A stretch of DNA of 64,000 bases, from contig JAJTEL010000004.1 of NCBI GenBank assembly GCA_021299715.1, positions 1 to 64,000 on the forward strand, written 5' to 3'. This DNA comes from Ilumatobacteraceae bacterium. Its GTDB lineage: Bacteria > Actinomycetota > Acidimicrobiia > Acidimicrobiales > Ilumatobacteraceae. Shown piece after piece: positions 36,895-46,186 of this stretch (position 1 is the stretch's first letter; each line of letters begins with the position of its first letter). The notes under the pieces are model-generated. The model worked only from the letters and a program-made list of their open reading frames with translations, made no database searches and was not told the origin of the DNA. Made by a program: the position numbers and the translations under genes.

Positions 36895-38120
36895 TACTTG
36901 CCTCCATTTTCCATGTCAATTAAGTGACCCATGCGTTCACGCTTTGTGCGCAAATACGCCTCGTTCTCTGGTGTGGGAATGGTGTTGATGGGAACACGTT
37001 CCACAACGGACAGACCGTAGCCGCCCAGACCGCCGTACTTGGCAGGGTTGTTTGTCATTAAACGCAACTTGCTCACACCAAGGTCAGCCAAAATCTGCGC
37101 GCCAATTCCGTATTCGCGACTGTCTACAGGTAGGCCAAGTTCAACATTTGCGTCAACCGTGTCGAGACCTTGGTCTTGCAGTGAGTACGCACGAATCTTG
37201 TGGCCTATTCCAATGCCGCGTCCTTCATGACCTCGTAAGTACACCACGACACCAGCGCCAGCTTTTTCCACCATGGCCATAGCTGCAGCCAACTGCGGAC
37301 CACAGTCGCAACGTCGTGAACCAAAAACATCACCCGTTAAACATTCGCTGTGAACACGTACGAGTACCGGCGCGTCACCCTGAACCTCGCCCTTCACGAA
37401 TGCCAAGTGCTCAACGCCATCGATGGTGCTGCGATAGGCAACACAATTGAACGGACCAAATTCCGTAGGTACTGTTGCTTCGCCCATGCGCTCGACAAGT
37501 CGCTCATGGTGTCGGCGGTACTCAATAAGTTGTGCAATAGATGACAACAACAATCCGTGCTCTTTACAGAACTTCTTTAATGCGGTGAGACGCATCATTG
37601 TTCCGTCGTCGTGCTGTATTTCGCAGATCACGCCAACAGGTTGACAACCAGCCAAGCGTGCAAGGTCCACGGCGGCTTCGGTGTGTCCGGCGCGCTTCAA
37701 CACTCCACCTTGACGCGCACGCAATGGGAAAATGTGACCAGGTCGTGCAAACGCCTTGAACGACACATTGGGGTCGGCAATGGCCCGCACTGTGGCGGCA
37801 CGATCTGCGGCACTAATTCCAGTAGTTGTACCTTCAATCACGTCGACGGTCACGGTGTATGCCGTGCGTTGGCTTTCAGTGTTCTGTTCCACCATTAATG
37901 GGAGACGCAACTCTTCGCATCGCTCGTCGGTGAGCGGCGCGCAGATAACGCCAGTGGAGTAGCGAACAATAAAGGCAAGCTTCTCTGGCGTTGCAAACTC
38001 TGCAGCCATTATGAAGTCGCCTTCATTCTCGCGGTCTTCGTCGTCCACCATGACAACAATTTCTCCGCGGCCAATGGCAGCGATGACGTCTTCAATAGGG
38101 TCTAATGCTGTTTCGCTCAT
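36894..38120 (-). CDS. ribBA: Bifunctional DHBP synthase / GTP cyclohydrolase II
   Basis: A 408-residue fusion. The N-terminal DHBP synthase has [19 protein letters not shown] and [24 protein letters not shown]. The C-terminal GTP cyclohydrolase II from about residue 205 has [21 protein letters not shown] with the three zinc cysteines and [19 protein letters not shown]. It supplies both precursor branches of riboflavin. It overlaps ribD by four bases. Confidence 0.97.
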   Translation of the reverse strand: MSETALDPIEDVIAAIGRGEIVVMVDDEDRENEGDFIMAAEFATPEKLAFIVRYSTGVICAPLTDERCEELRLPLMVEQNTESQRTAYTVTVDVIEGTTTGISAADRAATVRAIADPNVSFKAFARPGHIFPLRARQGGVLKRAGHTEAAVDLARLAGCQPVGVICEIQHDDGTMMRLTALKKFCKEHGLLLSSIAQLIEYRRHHERLVERMGEATVPTEFGPFNCVAYRSTIDGVEHLAFVKGEVQGDAPVLVRVHSECLTGDVFGSRRCDCGPQLAAAMAMVEKAGAGVVVYLRGHEGRGIGIGHKIRAYSLQDQGLDTVDANVELGLPVDSREYGIGAQILADLGVSKLRLMTNNPAKYGGLGGYGLSVVERVPINTIPTPENEAYLRTKRERMGHLIDMENGGK

Positions 38121-39124
38121 AGCGCTCCAACTTTCTGTGTGAGAGGTTCCAAGATGAGTTCAATGTCGTCCCCCAATGCGGTGGTAGAGACAATGGTGCA
38201 TTCATCGAGACTGAGTTGCGTATTGCCAACAAAGACACCGGGCGCATGAAGCGAACCGCTGAGTGTTGGCGCAATATGGAAGACGTACTGGTTGACCAGT
38301 CCACGGGTGTGAAATTCGGTGGCAAGAGTGGGGCCACACTCCACCATGAGTTGAATGACGCCTTCGTGACCAAGCGTGTCTAATAACTCGGAAAGGGAAT
38401 CAGTCCACACAGTGCAGGGATGGACTTTTGCATCGTCGGGAATTGGCGTTGTTCGTGAGAGAACGATACGACGCGGAGATGGGCCATCAACATGGCGAAC
38501 TGTGAGTTCGGGATCGTCGGCGAGCACTGTGCCTGCACCTACGACAATTGCATCACTGTTTGCTCGAAGTTCATGAACACGTACACGTGCTTGTTCGCCC
38601 GTTATCCATCGCGGGCCGTGAGGTAGTGATGTGCGTGCATCCAATGTTGTTGCCATCTTCAACATCACAAATGGTCGCCCCGTGCGTCGATGGTGCAGAT
38701 ATGGCGCGAGTTGTTGAGTTATCTCTGCATCGCAAACATCTTCGGTAACAACAATTTCCGCTTCGCGTAGCCGTGCAAGACCGGTACCAGCAACAAGAGA
38801 ATCGGGATCGGTTATTCCCACAACAACGTGCGCAATACCAGCAGCAATAATTGCTTCGGTACACGGGCCGGTGCGGCCAGTGTGATTGCATGGCTCAAGA
38901 GTGGAATACAACGTTGCGCCGCGTGTGTCTGCACCTGCACCAATGGCGTTCTGCAATGCGACAACTTCGGCGTGTGGTCCACCTGGCGGTTGTGTGGCTC
39001 CTTCAAAGATGCGCCCATCGGCGCACACAACAACAGCACCCACCCATGGGTTTGGACGCGCGTGGAGACGCGCTGTCTGAGCCATATGCATGGCACGGCG
39101 CATCAGCGCCTGGTGGTCTGTCAT
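38117..39124 (-). CDS. ribD: Bifunctional riboflavin deaminase / reductase RibD
   Basis: A 335-residue enzyme. The N-terminal deaminase has [10 protein letters not shown], zinc ligands in [11 protein letters not shown] and [12 protein letters not shown]. The C-terminal NADPH reductase starts near residue 145 ([16 protein letters not shown]) and has [17 protein letters not shown] and [11 protein letters not shown]. It is the first gene after the FMN riboswitch. No riboflavin synthase gene lies between ribD and ribBA. Confidence 0.96.
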   Translation of the reverse strand: MTDHQALMRRAMHMAQTARLHARPNPWVGAVVVCADGRIFEGATQPPGGPHAEVVALQNAIGAGADTRGATLYSTLEPCNHTGRTGPCTEAIIAAGIAHVVVGITDPDSLVAGTGLARLREAEIVVTEDVCDAEITQQLAPYLHHRRTGRPFVMLKMATTLDARTSLPHGPRWITGEQARVRVHELRANSDAIVVGAGTVLADDPELTVRHVDGPSPRRIVLSRTTPIPDDAKVHPCTVWTDSLSELLDTLGHEGVIQLMVECGPTLATEFHTRGLVNQYVFHIAPTLSGSLHAPGVFVGNTQLSLDECTIVSTTALGDDIELILEPLTQKVGAL

Positions 39125-39131
39125 GTTGTGT

Positions 39132-39254
39132 CCTTGCTCCCATCCGGACTCTTACCGTCGGCCTCAGAATTTCACTGAGTCGGCCCCACAGCCGAAGCCG
39201 TGGGGTTCGCGGGCTATAACCGCCGGTCGGGACTTTCACCCAAACCCTGCAAGG
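39132..39254 (-). ncRNA. FMN riboswitch (RFN element)
   Basis: Read on the minus strand, the conserved blocks appear in order: GGGTGAAAGTCCCGACCGGC, GGTTATAGCCCGCGA, a variable hairpin (CCCCACGGC with GCTGTGGGG), GACTCAGTGAAATTCTGAG, CCGACGGTAAGAGTCCGGAT, GGGAG. P1 is CCTTGC (39249-39254) with GCAAGG (39132-39137). The 3' strand of P1 holds AAGGA seven bases before the ribD ATG, so ligand binding could hide the ribosome binding site directly. Confidence 0.97.
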
Positions 39255-39289
39255 GGTGTTTTTGCTGAACGGGTTGCCCAGCACCCGTA

Positions 39290-39319
39290 AGGCTATGCGG
39301 GTGGGTACTTGCTCAACAA
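39290..39319 (-). promoter_or_regulatory. Candidate promoter of the riboflavin operon
   Basis: On the minus strand: TTGTTG, 18 bases, TAGCCT. It lies across the end of the TetR gene and would start transcription near 39283, about 30 bases before the FMN aptamer. Confidence 0.5.
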
Positions 39320-39886
39320 CCCCACCACGTGTCGCCAGAGGTCCATAATCGGTACGGCATCGTCGGCTGATTCCATACCGAGGATGGGAGCAAATGTGCC
39401 GGCGCCTAATCCGATTGAGATGGCCTGAATTGCCGCGGCTCGTGCGATGGAAGGGTCAATTTTCTCGATGGAAATAAATCGCGCAGTGAGTGCGTCGAGA
39501 ATGGGCATGTCTTTAAAAAGGTTGCCGGTGTCGACACCTTCAAGGTCTAACCACAACACCAGCCGAACGACGGAAACAACGCGCGGATCATAAAAGTTCA
39601 AAGCTGGTTGGCCGGGTTCTGCCATGCGAACCTGGTCGGCCAATTCCTCAAACTGTTTGCGAACGACCGCGAGAAGAAGATCATTTTTTGATCCGAACCA
39701 TGTGTGAACGAAGCCGTGGTTCACATCTGCTAGTTCGGCAATATCGCGCACGCCAACATCTGAATACGGGCGAGTTTGTATGAGTTCGGTGGCAGCACTA
39801 ATAAGTCTGCGTTCACCTTCCGCACGTGTGATGGGCGAACGTCGCTTCGGTTTAGTTGGCTGAGTTTTTTTCTTCGTTGAGGACAT
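39293..39886 (-). CDS. TetR/AcrR-family transcriptional regulator
   Basis: A 197-residue regulator. After a Lys-rich start, the HTH domain (about residues 20-70) reads RRLISAATELIQTRPYSDVG, VRDIAELADVNHGFVHTWFG, SKNDLLLAVV. The C-terminal ligand domain is helical and unassigned. A perfect 8-bp inverted repeat lies 35 bases upstream and probably is its operator. It is divergent from a two-gene membrane module, the likely target besides itself. Confidence 0.92.
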   Translation of the reverse strand: MSSTKKKTQPTKPKRRSPITRAEGERRLISAATELIQTRPYSDVGVRDIAELADVNHGFVHTWFGSKNDLLLAVVRKQFEELADQVRMAEPGQPALNFYDPRVVSVVRLVLWLDLEGVDTGNLFKDMPILDALTARFISIEKIDPSIARAAAIQAISIGLGAGTFAPILGMESADDAVPIMDLWRHVVGLLSKYPPA

Positions 39887-39917
39887 CGTGGTTACCGAGA
39901 GTAGACCTTATTCCTGA

Positions 39918-39947
39918 TTCATGACTGTTAATGGACAGTCATAGACT
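39918..39947 (+). promoter_or_regulatory. Candidate promoter of the membrane module
   Basis: TTCATG, 18 bases, TAGACT. The -10 overlaps the last base of the palindrome and the spacer contains nearly all of it, so operator binding would block this promoter. A TAAGGT -10 for the TetR gene lies at 39905-39910 on the other strand. Confidence 0.4.
39921..39942. promoter_or_regulatory. Palindromic operator, probably for the TetR regulator
   Basis: ATGACTGT, TAATGG, ACAGTCAT: two perfect 8-base arms around a 6-base centre, in the 187-base gap between the divergent TetR gene and the membrane module. Size and position fit a TetR dimer site. Confidence 0.75.
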
Positions 39948-40073
39948 ACTGTGGTGATGTGAAGGAAAAACAGCCTTTGGCGTGTCGATCTTTTGGGCGG
40001 ACTGTGGGCCCAAGAATTAGTGTTCTCGGCGTGCTTGTTGGCTCCTCACAGCGCCTATCTCGGAAACGTCATT

Positions 40074-40619
40074 GTGGCTAGGAGATTCGGATTTGGGAAA
40101 AAGGCTGGCTCTGGCGAGGACGGCGCCGGCTGGATTTATGCCGACTTGTTTCTCGCCTTAATGGTGGTGGGGCTGGGTTCTGCCGTAATTACGTCGTCAT
40201 CTCCTTCTGGACCATCAGCGACGACCGCACCGAAAACATTCCAATTGAGTTGTGCCGAGTTTGCCGTGCGTGTCCCTGGCAATGTTCGCGGTGGCGGTTC
40301 TCAAGTAGAAGCAGCGGTCGCATCAGAAATTGCAAAGCGGGGGTGGACCCCCGACTCGTCCAAGCCAGGTCTCGTCATTGTGATGGGTGGATTCTCTGGA
40401 AGTGAAACACCTGGTGCAGGCGATGGACGTGCAAAATCAATTCTTCCGGCACTTCGCGCATCAACCCCGTTACTTCAACAAGTAGAGATGCGAACTGCTG
40501 GTGCACGTTCCGTGCGAGTCAACGGTGCAGAAACCACCGTTGGAAGTGCCGGGTCGTATCTCATGGTCATGTATTTGTTGTTTAGTGGTCCGCCGCTCAC
40601 TGAAGATTGCACTCGTTAG
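40074..40619 (+). CDS. Single-pass membrane protein with extracytoplasmic domain, unknown function
   Basis: From the GTG at 40074, with GGAAA seven bases before it, the protein has 181 residues. A short basic N terminus is followed by one hydrophobic segment, GWIYADLFLALMVVGLGSAV, with an Asp in it. The rest (about 140 residues) should be outside. The layout, with a W-x-ADL-type acidic residue in the only membrane helix and an outside domain, recalls MotB/OmpA-like proteins, but no peptidoglycan-binding motif is evident. An upstream TTG at 39993 would add 27 unlikely residues. It is followed closely by another membrane gene. Confidence 0.65.
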   Translation: MARRFGFGKKAGSGEDGAGWIYADLFLALMVVGLGSAVITSSSPSGPSATTAPKTFQLSCAEFAVRVPGNVRGGGSQVEAAVASEIAKRGWTPDSSKPGLVIVMGGFSGSETPGAGDGRAKSILPALRASTPLLQQVEMRTAGARSVRVNGAETTVGSAGSYLMVMYLLFSGPPLTEDCTR

Positions 40620-40627
40620 GAGTTCAT

Positions 40628-41161
40628 ATGCCAATGTCCGCACAAGCCCATGAAGACGCTGTTAACGCAGTTGACAAGTGGCTCACTATTTCCAAGCAAA
40701 CAAACTCTCTTGGTGCAAGTGCGCGGGTCTTTGTTGACGATCTGCGCAGTAACCGCAATCAACGGGAATGGTCCCGCGTGAATGTCGAGCAGATCCTTCC
40801 GTTCAAATCTGAAACACCACGTTTGTTGCTGGTCATTCGCGCTGGCGCACTGTTCCTTCCCATTCTTCTTACATGGCTGGCATTGTCGCAGGTCATTGGG
40901 CCCTTCTCGCTGTACCTACAGAATCAGCAGAGCAGTGCCAACTTCTTGTGGTTCTGGCAGACCAATCCCGGTCATGCATTTGCAGAAGTATGGTCGCTCA
41001 GTCACGTTGCGCTGACAGACGCGGCAGTGCTTGCTTTCCTCACGGTGCTTGCCATGCGCATTACGTGGTGGGAAACATCACGTGCCGAGCGCACAGAGAA
41101 CACGTACGCAGAAATGTTGTCTGCGCTGGAGTTCTACTTTGTGTCGGCTCGCGACAACTGA
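40628..41161 (+). CDS. Membrane protein, partner of the preceding gene, unknown function
   Basis: A 177-residue protein from the ATG at 40628, behind TAGGAG. A helical N-terminal part of about 80 residues is followed by two hydrophobic segments, LLLVIRAGALFLPILLTWLA and an ALTDAAVLAFLTVLAMRI stretch, and a short helical tail. No family recognised. It lies eight bases after the preceding membrane gene, so the two are probably one operon under the TetR-type operator. Its end overlaps the convergent EamA gene by 28 bases. Confidence 0.7.
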   Translation: MPMSAQAHEDAVNAVDKWLTISKQTNSLGASARVFVDDLRSNRNQREWSRVNVEQILPFKSETPRLLLVIRAGALFLPILLTWLALSQVIGPFSLYLQNQQSSANFLWFWQTNPGHAFAEVWSLSHVALTDAAVLAFLTVLAMRITWWETSRAERTENTYAEMLSALEFYFVSARDN

Positions 41162-41994
41162 GCCAAAACCGCCACACTCACCAATACAAGTAGTGCGCCC
41201 ACAAAGCGCGGCATGGTGAGTTGTTCATTCAAGACAGTGACTCCAATTGCAATTGAAACGACTGGCTCAATAGTGCTGAGAACTGCCGCTTCACCCGCGC
41301 CAATGCGTGATACTCCTGCGAAGAAGAACCCCATTGCCAGGATGGTGGAAATCATTGATGCCGCAAAGATGGCAATCCACCCCGTGTTATCGGTGGGCAT
41401 AGTGGGTTGCGTTGCAACGTAAATGACAATGTGGGCAACAGCCGCACCAACCATGACGTATGTCAAGGAAATGAAGGCCCCAGATTTGTGCACAATCTTG
41501 CTGCTCACCAAGATGTAGCCCGAATACCAAAGGGCTGCGGCAAGCATAAGCACAACACCAATCCAAGATCCTGCTTGCACTTGACCTGCAGTAAGTGCAG
41601 TGCCGGCAACTGCAACGGCTAAGCACATCACTATTCGTGTTGATGGTGCATGGCGGAAGACAACCCAACTAGCGAGTACCACAAAGACTGGATATGAGTA
41701 GAAGATGACGGTGGCAAGGCTGATGTCTATGCGGTCAACCCCGAAGAAAAAGAAACTCGCCTGCGGTGCGTAGCCAACTGCGCCCAAGAGAAACAACCAC
41801 AGTTCAAGTTTCTTTTCGGGCCGTGGTTCATGTCGTTTCTTCGTATACCGAATAAGAACCATGACGGCCGATGCAAAAACAAAACGTGCAGCAAGCATTC
41901 CAAACGGTTCGGCACCATGGTCGTAGGCGACCCGAGCAAACCATGGCAATAAGCCAAATGCGGCGCCACTGACGAGAATGTAGAAAACGCCCAC
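41134..41994 (-). CDS. EamA-family (DMT) transporter
   Basis: A 286-residue membrane protein with about ten transmembrane segments in two repeated EamA halves (first half ending near residue 130 with VFRHAPSTRIVMCLAVAVAG, second with FFFAGVSRIGAGEAAVLSTIEPVVSI). These proteins export or exchange metabolites; the substrate is unknown. It begins 28 bases after the stop of the next minus-strand gene upstream. Confidence 0.9.
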   Translation of the reverse strand: MGVFYILVSGAAFGLLPWFARVAYDHGAEPFGMLAARFVFASAVMVLIRYTKKRHEPRPEKKLELWLFLLGAVGYAPQASFFFFGVDRIDISLATVIFYSYPVFVVLASWVVFRHAPSTRIVMCLAVAVAGTALTAGQVQAGSWIGVVLMLAAALWYSGYILVSSKIVHKSGAFISLTYVMVGAAVAHIVIYVATQPTMPTDNTGWIAIFAASMISTILAMGFFFAGVSRIGAGEAAVLSTIEPVVSIAIGVTVLNEQLTMPRFVGALLVLVSVAVLAQLSRADTK

Positions 41995-42021
41995 AGGACA
42001 ACGGTAGTGGGCGAGACAGGT

Positions 42022-42357
42022 CTAGCTCTGTGAGTCTTTCATTCGCTCTGCAATCGCACGGTCTCGCTTCATGACATTTCGTGCCAGAACTGTTCCCACT
42101 GTGCCAAGTCCAAGAATCATCACACCAAATGTCAGGTACTGAAGTGACCCACCGCGATCACCAGCTTGTTGTGGTTTCTTTCCGCATCCAGGTTTGGGGA
42201 GAAATCCAATGCAATCAGAGGGTTCGTTTTCTAGGTCGTAGACGAACGTTGAATCGGGTGATGCGGGAACTGTGGAGTCTGTTGCACGGACGGCAGAAAG
42301 TCCGAACGGGGAGAACGTGAGAAGAACGGCACACGTTGTTGCTGCTAGTCGGGACAT
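42022..42357 (-). CDS. Secreted or anchored small protein with signal peptide and C-terminal membrane helix
   Basis: A 111-residue protein from the ATG at 42357. The N terminus is a signal peptide ([20 protein letters not shown]). The outside part contains two Cys in [12 protein letters not shown], likely a disulfide, and then one membrane helix, [19 protein letters not shown], with a basic cytosolic tail. Function unknown. GGAGG is only one base from the ATG, so a TTG at 42378 is possible as start. It is divergent from guaA. Confidence 0.65.
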   Translation of the reverse strand: MSRLAATTCAVLLTFSPFGLSAVRATDSTVPASPDSTFVYDLENEPSDCIGFLPKPGCGKKPQQAGDRGGSLQYLTFGVMILGLGTVGTVLARNVMKRDRAIAERMKDSQS

Positions 42358-42395
42358 ACCTCCATCGTCACACGCCAAGTAGGGTGGAACAAATC

Positions 42396-43955
42396 ATGGG
42401 AGCACAAGTCACACACAATCATGACCGTGTCTTGGTGGTGGACTTTGGCGCTCAATACGCCCAACTCATCGCCCGACGCGTGCGTGAAGCGCAGGTGTAT
42501 TCCGAAATTGTTCCCCACCGCATTTCCGCAGCGGAGGTTCAAGAAAAGTCACCTCGCGCCATTATTTTGTCTGGTGGTCCGAAGAGCGTTCACGTGGATG
42601 GTGCGCCTGCGCTTGACCCCGCCATTTACGAATTAGGGATTCCCATTCTCGGCATCTGTTACGGCTGCCAGTTAGTGGCACAACAGTTGGGCGGAACCGT
42701 TGCACGAGGTGGTCGCGGAGAATATGGCCGCGCAACGATGACTCGTTCGGGAACGTCGGCTGTTCTCTCACAGAACGCGCCCGGCACTCACGATGTGTGG
42801 ATGAGCCACTTCGACTATGTCAGCGAAGTTCCGACTGGCTTTGTGACCACCGCATCAACCCCCGATGCTCCACACGCAGTCATTGAAGATTCTCGACGCA
42901 AAATTTTTGGTGTGCAGTATCACCCAGAAGTAGTGCATTCATCATTTGGTCAAGAATTGCTCGTGCGTTTCCTGGTAGAGGTGGCTGGTTGCGCACAAGA
43001 CTGGACAATGGCGAACATTGTTGACGACCAAATTGCTGCCATCCGCGCGCAAGTAGGGAATGAACGCGCCATCTGCGGTTTGTCTGGCGGAGTCGACTCG
43101 TCGGTGGCTGCGGCACTTGTGCATCGTGCAATTGGTTCACAACTCACGTGCGTGTATGTCGACACAGGTCTAATGCGCCGCGGTGAAAGTGAACAGGTTG
43201 TAGAAACTTTTCGACGCAGCATGGGCATTGAACTCATCCATGTTGATGCCGGCGACAGATTCTTCGAAAAGTTACAAGGCATCACCGAACCTGAAGCAAA
43301 GCGCAAAGCCATTGGTGAATTGTTCGTGCGCATCTTTGAAGAACACACTGGCGGTATCACCGATGCAAAATTTCTTGTTCAAGGCACGCTGTATCCAGAC
43401 ATTGTCGAAAGTGGTGGTGCCGATGGCACGGCTGCTGTCATTAAGAGCCATCACAATGTTGGTGGCCTCCCCGAAGACATGGAGTTGGAATTGTGCGAGC
43501 CATTGCGTGCACTGTTCAAAGACGAAGTACGCAAAGTGGGAATTGAACTCGGATTAGCCGACGACATTGTGTGGCGTCAACCGTTCCCTGGTCCAGGACT
43601 GGGCGTTCGCATCATTGGCGAAGTCACTCCCGACAAAGTGGCAACACTTCAACATGCCGATGAAATTGTTCGTCACGAAGTGAAAGCCGCTGGGCTTGAA
43701 CGCGAAATTTGGCAGTCCTTTGCGGTGCTCGCCGACATTCGCAGTGTTGGTGTGATGGGAGACGAGAGAACCTATGGTCGCCCCATCATTATTCGTGCGG
43801 TGACAAGCGATGATGCAATGACCGCAGACTGGGCTCGCTTGCCGTATGACCTACTCGAAAAAATGTCGAATCGCATTATTAATGAGGTGCCAGGAATAAA
43901 CCGAGTGGTCTACGACGTCACATCAAAACCGCCTGGCACTATTGAGTGGGAATAG
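42396..43955 (+). CDS. guaA: GMP synthase (glutamine-hydrolysing)
   Basis: A 519-residue enzyme converting XMP to GMP. The class I amidotransferase domain has [19 protein letters not shown] and Cys88 in [11 protein letters not shown] with VQYHPEV as the His motif. The ATP pyrophosphatase domain starts at about residue 210 with [17 protein letters not shown], and the C-terminal dimerisation domain ends in PPGTIEWE. The ATG at 42396 is chosen because a longer in-frame reading overlaps the divergent gene. Confidence 0.97.
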   Translation: MGAQVTHNHDRVLVVDFGAQYAQLIARRVREAQVYSEIVPHRISAAEVQEKSPRAIILSGGPKSVHVDGAPALDPAIYELGIPILGICYGCQLVAQQLGGTVARGGRGEYGRATMTRSGTSAVLSQNAPGTHDVWMSHFDYVSEVPTGFVTTASTPDAPHAVIEDSRRKIFGVQYHPEVVHSSFGQELLVRFLVEVAGCAQDWTMANIVDDQIAAIRAQVGNERAICGLSGGVDSSVAAALVHRAIGSQLTCVYVDTGLMRRGESEQVVETFRRSMGIELIHVDAGDRFFEKLQGITEPEAKRKAIGELFVRIFEEHTGGITDAKFLVQGTLYPDIVESGGADGTAAVIKSHHNVGGLPEDMELELCEPLRALFKDEVRKVGIELGLADDIVWRQPFPGPGLGVRIIGEVTPDKVATLQHADEIVRHEVKAAGLEREIWQSFAVLADIRSVGVMGDERTYGRPIIIRAVTSDDAMTADWARLPYDLLEKMSNRIINEVPGINRVVYDVTSKPPGTIEWE

Positions 43956-44044
43956 CGCTCCACATAATTTTTTTCCTTGTGTTGCAAGGGATTACGCATA
44001 CTTGAAGTCGCTGTTCAACATTGCACAACTACCGTGTAAGGGTC

Positions 44045-45145
44045 ATGAATGTCACCCGTCGCCACCGGGGATCCCACAGATCCGTTCTCGCACGCATCCT
44101 GGCGGCGGCTCTACTCATTGGTGTTGTCGCATTCCCGACGTCAGCATCGGCCGACTCAATTGATGAAAAACGTCGCCAAGCAGAAGCCATTGCTGATCAG
44201 TTAGAGAGCCTGGTCGAACAATTGGACACATTGGCCGAGGATTACGCCGAGTCACTTGTTGAGCAGTCTGAATTGGCCACAGAAATTGAACAGGCGCAAG
44301 CAGATGTTGCAGCCGCAGAAGCCCAGTTGTCACAAATGCGTGGCACGTTGTACATGTCTGCTGTTACTCAATTTATGCACGGCGGTCGTAACTCAACGTT
44401 GACAAATCTGTTTGCTTCTGCGGGGGGAGTGCAAGATGCGTTGCAACGAACCCAACTCACCTCCATTGCTATGAACCAGGGTGCACTCACCACCGACTCG
44501 CTTGATGCCACCGCTACAGAACTCACAAAGAAAAAGGCCGTTCTAGAAAAGAAGCGCAAACAAGCAGAGAATGTCGCCTCGTACGTTTTGACACGTAAAG
44601 GCGCTGCAGAGTCGCTGGCAGAGAAGTATCAGCAGTTGCAATCATCTGTACAGGGAGACTTGGCAGATTTGCTGCGAGAAGAACGAGCTCGCCGCGAGCG
44701 TCAGGCACTAGAAGATGCTCAACGCGAAGCAGCCGGGTTTAAGAGCAAGTACTCATCACTTCAAAAGAAGTACGGCAACATCCCATCCGTATCGGCTCGC
44801 GCTCAAACTGCTGTTCGCGCTGCACTCTCGCAACTTGGCGTGCCCTACAGATATGGAATGAGCGCACCTGGACGGGCTTTTGACTGCTCTGGGCTCACTA
44901 CGTACGCATGGGGTAAGGCCGGAGTTGGTCTTCCGCGAAACTCTCGTCGTCAATACAACGCATTGCCAAAGATTCCGAAGCAGTTCGCTCAGCCAGGCGA
45001 TCTCATCTTCACTGGGTCTCCCATCCACCACGTCGGTATCTATCTGGGGAACGGAACCATGGTTCATGCCCCGCAAACAGGCGACGTTGTGAAGATTGGG
45101 CCAATTCGTTGGTGGAAGGTCGTTGGCGTCGTACGCCCGCGCTAA
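44045..45145 (+). CDS. Secreted NlpC/P60 peptidoglycan hydrolase with coiled coil
   Basis: A 366-residue protein like actinobacterial RipA/PcsB-type hydrolases. A signal peptide (about residues 20-37, LAAALLIGVVAFPTSASA) is followed by a long coiled coil (about 38-230, rich in Glu, Gln and Lys). The C-terminal NlpC/P60 domain has the catalytic Cys in RAFDCSGLTTYAW, the His in HHVGIYLG and a final polar residue in MVHAPQTGD. It probably cleaves peptide cross-links during cell separation. Confidence 0.92.
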   Translation: MNVTRRHRGSHRSVLARILAAALLIGVVAFPTSASADSIDEKRRQAEAIADQLESLVEQLDTLAEDYAESLVEQSELATEIEQAQADVAAAEAQLSQMRGTLYMSAVTQFMHGGRNSTLTNLFASAGGVQDALQRTQLTSIAMNQGALTTDSLDATATELTKKKAVLEKKRKQAENVASYVLTRKGAAESLAEKYQQLQSSVQGDLADLLREERARRERQALEDAQREAAGFKSKYSSLQKKYGNIPSVSARAQTAVRAALSQLGVPYRYGMSAPGRAFDCSGLTTYAWGKAGVGLPRNSRRQYNALPKIPKQFAQPGDLIFTGSPIHHVGIYLGNGTMVHAPQTGDVVKIGPIRWWKVVGVVRPR

Positions 45146-45166
45146 CAGCCACTACGGTCATTCCCC

Positions 45167-46183
45167 ATGCAGGGGATCAATGAGGAACGCGTTGAAGCGT
45201 GGCTGAACACCAACATTGAAGGCGCGCAGGGTCCGTACACCTACACATTGATTGCGGGTGGTCGCAGCAATCTCACATTCCACGTAGTCGACTCGCGCGG
45301 ATTGCAGATGGTATTGCGTCGCCCACCAATGGGTCATGTTCTTGCAACGGCACACGACATGGCGCGTGAACACCGACTCATGTCTGCCGTCGGCACCACG
45401 AATGTTCCTGTGCCCCGCACACTCGGACTATGCACGGACGAGGAAGTAAATGGTGCACCGTTCTATGTAATGGCGTATGTGCCTGGCATTGTGCTCGATA
45501 GTCCAGAAAAAGGACAGCAACTGCCAGAACATTTGAGAACATCAGCATCGGAACACTTGGTTGATGTTCTTGCCGATCTTCACGCAGTAGACGTAGACGC
45601 TGTGGGGTTAGGAAACCTTGCGAAGCGTGATGGCTATGTGGAACGACAAGTCAAGCGGTGGTCAACGCAATGGGCTAATTCAAAAACTCGTGAACTTCCT
45701 GCCATTGAGGAAGTGGCGCGGTTGTTGGCGGCGCGAATTCCTCAACAACAAGGTGTTGCAATTGCCCATGGCGATTATCGGTTTGGCAACTGCTTAACAA
45801 ACGTTGAGACAGGACATATCGCAGCAGTGTTGGACTGGGAGTTGTGCACACTGGGTGACCCATTGGCAGACCTTGGATACATTGGCATCTACTGGACAGA
45901 CCCTGGTCAACCTATGACTCGCACCAATGATCCATCGGGACTTCCTGGCTTCTGCACATTCGACCATCTGGTGGAACGATACGCATCACGCACAGGTCGT
46001 GATGTGTCAAACATTTCGTACTACAAAGCGTTCGCTAGTTTCCGCTTGGCTGTCATTGCAGAAGGTGTGTATGCGCGTTACTTGCATGGCGCAATGGGCG
46101 ATCAGGAAATTGATTTAGAACCAATGAAGTTAAGTGTTGACAATCTTGCAGAATCTGCTCTGCATGCACTGAAAGGAAGATAA
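45167..46183 (+). CDS. Phosphotransferase family protein (APH fold, acyl-CoA-associated type)
   Basis: A 338-residue kinase-like protein: IAGGRSNLTFHVVD at the nucleotide loop, VLRRPPMGHVLATAHDMARE, the catalytic IAHGDYRFGNCL and metal-binding VLDWELCTLGDPLADLGY. This subtype (ACAD10-like) is usually near acyl-CoA dehydrogenases. Substrate unknown. TACGGT lies eight bases before the ATG, a near-leaderless arrangement. Cotranscribed with the following hydrolase gene. Confidence 0.88.
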   Translation: MQGINEERVEAWLNTNIEGAQGPYTYTLIAGGRSNLTFHVVDSRGLQMVLRRPPMGHVLATAHDMAREHRLMSAVGTTNVPVPRTLGLCTDEEVNGAPFYVMAYVPGIVLDSPEKGQQLPEHLRTSASEHLVDVLADLHAVDVDAVGLGNLAKRDGYVERQVKRWSTQWANSKTRELPAIEEVARLLAARIPQQQGVAIAHGDYRFGNCLTNVETGHIAAVLDWELCTLGDPLADLGYIGIYWTDPGQPMTRTNDPSGLPGFCTFDHLVERYASRTGRDVSNISYYKAFASFRLAVIAEGVYARYLHGAMGDQEIDLEPMKLSVDNLAESALHALKGR

Positions 46184-46186
46184 GAC

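Noticed and set aside
43970-43978. T-rich run after guaA as a terminator
   Set aside because: No stem precedes it.
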